Below are positions 4,152 through 6,534 of a stretch of DNA of 6,534 nucleotides, piece after piece. The notes beneath the pieces were generated by a model. It saw only the letters and a list, made by a program, of their open reading frames with translations. It made no database searches and was not told the origin of the DNA. Position 1 is the stretch's first letter. Every line of letters begins with the position of its first letter. The translations under genes were made by a program, and so were the position numbers. Origin of the DNA: Ohtaekwangia sp. (lineage in GTDB: Bacteria; Bacteroidota; Bacteroidia; Cytophagales; Cyclobacteriaceae); NCBI GenBank assembly GCA_021155195.1, contig JAJNPV010000028.1, forward strand, positions 1-6,534. Direction: 5' to 3'.

Positions 4152-6534
4152 TTACGCTTCAGTGGTTTCCAATAGCTTCCAGGTATCGATTTTATTCTTA
4201 TTCGTGGTTTTGAAGAGTGGGGCTTGATAGAAATCTTCTTGAGGATTGACATCGGCTGTTCTTTCATCATAGTATACTAGATTAGCAGACTTGGTGGCGT
4301 TGTATCCAATAACGGTGCATGGGTACCAGGCTTTGTTGGATGGCCAATAAATTTTAATTCTTCTGCCAATGATGGTTTCGATGTTGAGATTATTATTAAG
4401 AGGTATTTCTTTCTCTTTCTTTGGTGGTGGTGACGGTTTTGAGATTATTATTATTTCGTTCGATTTACCTCTCAACTCGATAGGATCAATTGGATATTGT
4501 TGATCTTTGACTAATCTGAGTTGGTTTGGGCGTACAATTTCTGTTATTGTAGGTGTGATTTCGATCTTGATATTATCATTTTCCAAGATTTCTAATATTT
4601 TGTAGGGGCCAAGGGCTTTGGGATGGAGCTTGGTGGCGTTGTCTTTAATAATGGCATTGGATGGTAATTGTCTCCAAACAAGGTCACCAAGTTTGAAAGT
4701 AACAGGTTTTCTTCTTCCAAGTTCATCTTTTCTCTTATTGATCATCTGATTTTGATAATCCTCTAGTATTCGTGTGGCAGTGCTCCAAGCTTGCTTGAGA
4801 TTGGCTGTGAAATCAGGTACGTATTGATCTACTTGTGTGAGAGTGGTATTTTGTTGATCTAAATCTATTAATCTTCTAGGTTCTCTGCCAAACATCAAAT
4901 AATCTGGTTGGAATGAGTGGCTCCTGGAGATGGCTTGGTTTTCAGCGAAGGCTAGGAGATGGAGGTACTGTGGCCAGTCTTCTTGGGTGAATTGGTTCAC
5001 ATATTTTCTTAGCATATCTTCACAGGTACGATTACTTCTTTCTACTGCTCCAGTCGCTTCGTGGCGAGGGTTAGTAGTAGCGAAAGAGTGTGTGATGCCA
5101 AGGAGAGAAGAGAGTGAGGCTGATAAGGTATTGTTGAATTCAGTACCTTGGTCGGTGAGAAGAGTTCGAGGAATACCGAAAGGGGTGATGATATTCTTGA
5201 TTAATAAATCATAGGTTTCTTCTGCAGCGGTGGAGTTGGTCGGATAGTACCATTTCTTTTTGGTAAAAAGATCGATAATTGACAGTATGTACAGTTCTTT
5301 CTTCTGTGTGGTTTTGAAAGGACCAATATGATCTATTTCTAATATTTCCATAGGCTCGTGGGCAATGATTGGTATCAAATTTGAAGTGTGTTTGAAGAAG
5401 GATCGATTTTGATCACAGGTATGACATTCCTCACAGTATTCTTTGATCTTGCTGTACAAATTTGGTGTCCAAAATTCACGTGCTAATTTCTCATAGGTTC
5501 GTTCGACTGAGTGGTGGCCAGCGGTGGGTGAATCGTGGTATGTGGGCAGTATTTCCAGCAGTGTGGCTTCAGGTATGACCAACCTCTTGAATATTCTCTT
5601 GCGTTTATCGTTGTGTGAGAGAAAGTAGAGGATACCATCTTCAAGTGTGAAGTATGGTAGAGTGTGAGTGAGCAGATTACCAATTTCTTTTGATATTTCT
5701 CGATCATTTTTCCCATTTAATACTGAAATAATATCTAATATCATAGGTTCGTTGGCTTGGCGGGAGTGAAGATCGGAGATGGAAATGGTCATTAACGATG
5801 GCGATCGCGAGAGAGAGTCCTCCAGGACTAAATATTTACCAGGACGGTGTTTGATGGTGAAGCGAAATTGTTGCAGGTATATTCTCCATCTCACAATGAT
5901 TGCTTTGGTTTCTTTCGAGGGATCCAAAATTGTCAGGAGTGATTCATGATCCGTTACAACTGTAAACTTCTCATTTGATAGGTAATGGCGCCATTTCTTG
6001 ATTGCAGCAACGACAGAGTATCCTTCTCTTTTCCAGGTGGGCCAGTGATCATTTCTTTGTGAAGGTAAGAATGAACCAGAATGAAAGGCAATTGGAAATT
6101 CAATTTGATCACAAATTTGTACTAATGCTGAACCGTATGCGAAATCAGAGGCATCAGTTCTCACAATGAAGGGTCGGTTAAAATCCGGCATTCGGAGAAT
6201 TGGATATTTGGCTAGTTTGGAAATAATTTCTTCAAAGGCTCGATCATGATCGGTGGTCCAAACCCAAGAGGTATTTTTCTTTAAGAGCGACAGGAGAGGG
6301 TCAGTGATGTAGGAGTAGCCTTGAATGAATTTTTTGTAGTAATTTGTTAGACCAAGTAAGCTTTGGAGTTCTTTGACTTTGGTGGGCTTCTTCATGGCTA
6401 AAAGCTTCTTCAGGTTGTCTTCTTTGATTGTTATCTTGTTGTGTGAGATTGAGTGACCAAGAAAGTCGACAGTAGTGTGAGCGAATTTGCATTTTGATAA
6501 TTTTAACTTCCAACCATATTTCCGCAGCTGAGAG
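4152..6534 (-). CDS. pol: Pol C-terminal part: RT thumb, RNase H, integrase, Tudor-like domain (5'-partial)
   Basis: The frame is open from the right edge to a TAA at 4154-4152, 793 residues. The Met at 6395 is internal: the preceding 46 residues continue RT (KYGWKLKLSKCKF, VDFLGHSIS). Numbering from that Met: the RT connection has LLGLTNYYKKFI near 13-24. RNase H spans about 75-197, with acidic residues D81 (TDASD), E124 (REGY), D149 (VTDHES) and D193 (LEDSLSR). The integrase zinc domain has H287, H294, C324 and C327. The catalytic triad is D355 (EIDHIGP), D415 (LTDQGTEF) and E452 (GAVERSNR), with 36 residues between D415 and E452 where 35 is usual. A GPY/F-type motif (LGPYKILEIL) is at 595-604. 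A Pro/Lys-rich linker at 645-665 leads to a Tudor-like fold at 675-728. The product copies RNA into DNA, degrades the RNA and inserts cDNA into chromosomes. All catalytic residues seen here are intact, so the segment looks recently functional. Confidence 0.93.
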   Translation of the reverse strand, partial: SQLRKYGWKLKLSKCKFAHTTVDFLGHSISHNKITIKEDNLKKLLAMKKPTKVKELQSLLGLTNYYKKFIQGYSYITDPLLSLLKKNTSWVWTTDHDRAFEEIISKLAKYPILRMPDFNRPFIVRTDASDFAYGSALVQICDQIEFPIAFHSGSFLPSQRNDHWPTWKREGYSVVAAIKKWRHYLSNEKFTVVTDHESLLTILDPSKETKAIIVRWRIYLQQFRFTIKHRPGKYLVLEDSLSRSPSLMTISISDLHSRQANEPMILDIISVLNGKNDREISKEIGNLLTHTLPYFTLEDGILYFLSHNDKRKRIFKRLVIPEATLLEILPTYHDSPTAGHHSVERTYEKLAREFWTPNLYSKIKEYCEECHTCDQNRSFFKHTSNLIPIIAHEPMEILEIDHIGPFKTTQKKELYILSIIDLFTKKKWYYPTNSTAAEETYDLLIKNIITPFGIPRTLLTDQGTEFNNTLSASLSSLLGITHSFATTNPRHEATGAVERSNRTCEDMLRKYVNQFTQEDWPQYLHLLAFAENQAISRSHSFQPDYLMFGREPRRLIDLDQQNTTLTQVDQYVPDFTANLKQAWSTATRILEDYQNQMINKRKDELGRRKPVTFKLGDLVWRQLPSNAIIKDNATKLHPKALGPYKILEILENDNIKIEITPTITEIVRPNQLRLVKDQQYPIDPIELRGKSNEIIIISKPSPPPKKEKEIPLNNNLNIETIIGRRIKIYWPSNKAWYPCTVIGYNATKSANLVYYDERTADVNPQEDFYQAPLFKTTNKNKIDTWKLLETTEA
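4212..4373 (-). other. Tudor/Agenet-like domain at the integrase C-terminus
   Basis: Residues 675-728 (numbered from the Met at 6395) read IIGRRIKIYWPSNKAWYP, then a strand ending NLVYYDERTADVN. The pattern of a basic-hydrophobic strand, W-P, a short turn, W-Y, a second strand, then Y-Y-D resembles Tudor domains such as those of PDS5-like and plant Tudor proteins (G-R-x-V-x-V-x-W-P-x-D-x-x-W-Y). Aromatics Y683, W684, W690, Y691, Y708 and Y709 could form a methyl-lysine or methyl-arginine cage. It lies after the GPY/F module, where chromoviruses carry a chromodomain. A role in guiding integration to marked chromatin is inference. The family call is from pattern recognition only; another SH3-like barrel is possible. 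Confidence 0.6.

Larger units (their letters stand above)
1..6534 (-). mobile_element. Ty3/Gypsy LTR retrotransposon, circularly permuted in the window
   Basis: All recognisable coding capacity is retroelement-derived and on the minus strand: Gag capsid domain, retropepsin (DSGA), RT, RNase H, then DDE integrase. RT-RH preceding integrase is the Ty3/Gypsy order, not Copia. In the window the order is RT(C-term)-RH-IN, polypurine tract, LTR, gag, PR-RT(N-term), so each edge lies inside RT. The left edge ends at the NAxxxFQ region and the right edge begins at the LRKYGWKLKLSKCKF region. By family alignment about 40 residues containing YxDD are missing between them. This fits a repeat contig or circle opened within RT, or a slice of a tandem. 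No flanking host DNA or target-site duplication is visible. The gag and integrase frames are open, but RT has one stop codon. Confidence 0.93.

Noticed and set aside
4930..5214. Plus-strand ORF opposite the integrase core
   Set aside because: It is antisense to conserved DDE integrase sequence and is a shadow frame.
6393..6395. ATG as the true start of an integrase/RNase H protein
   Set aside because: The frame continues upstream to the window edge with conserved RT sequence, so this Met is internal to Pol.

Overview
The window is almost entirely one Ty3/Gypsy-type LTR retrotransposon (Metaviridae-like), read on the minus strand. The host must be a eukaryote: the pol domain order is protease, reverse transcriptase, RNase H, integrase; Gag has a retrotransposon capsid domain; and a polypurine tract/LTR boundary is visible. 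I see no host gene, rRNA, tRNA gene or bacterial feature. The sequence is AT-rich with standard stop codons. A fungus or protist is plausible, but nothing seen fixes the lineage.

The layout, read 5'->3' on the minus strand, starts at the right edge inside the RT thumb/connection region and continues through RNase H and integrase, ending in a Tudor-like domain (6534-4152). A short non-coding spacer with a polypurine tract follows (4151-4090). Next is a probable LTR (4089-3331, TGAGT...ACTCA) holding a TATA box and an AATAAA signal, then a candidate primer binding site starting TGG (3330-3313). The gag frame has its first ATG at 3711, inside the LTR, and runs to 1468. It contains a hydrophobic N-terminal region, a ubiquitin-like domain ending LRLRGG, a capsid-type domain, Asn-rich tracts and a modified zinc knuckle. 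A U UUA AAA slippery site plus stem-loop (1498-1448) joins gag to pol by a -1 shift. The second pol segment (1492-1) encodes protease and the N-terminal half of RT, interrupted by an in-frame TAA at 166-164.

The gene order is circularly permuted relative to an integrated element: both window edges fall inside RT, and only about 40 residues, including the catalytic YxDD motif, are missing between them. A collapsed repeat assembly, a one-LTR circle or a head-to-tail tandem would each give this. The inferred unit is about 6.66 kb with one LTR, or about 7.4 kb with two.

The unusual biology is threefold. A ubiquitin-like module sits directly before the Gag core and could be cut by host deubiquitinases. 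A Tudor-like module ends the integrase, where chromoviruses carry a chromodomain. The Gag frame appears to begin within the LTR and read through the primer binding site, adding a hydrophobic, possibly membrane-directed N-terminus.
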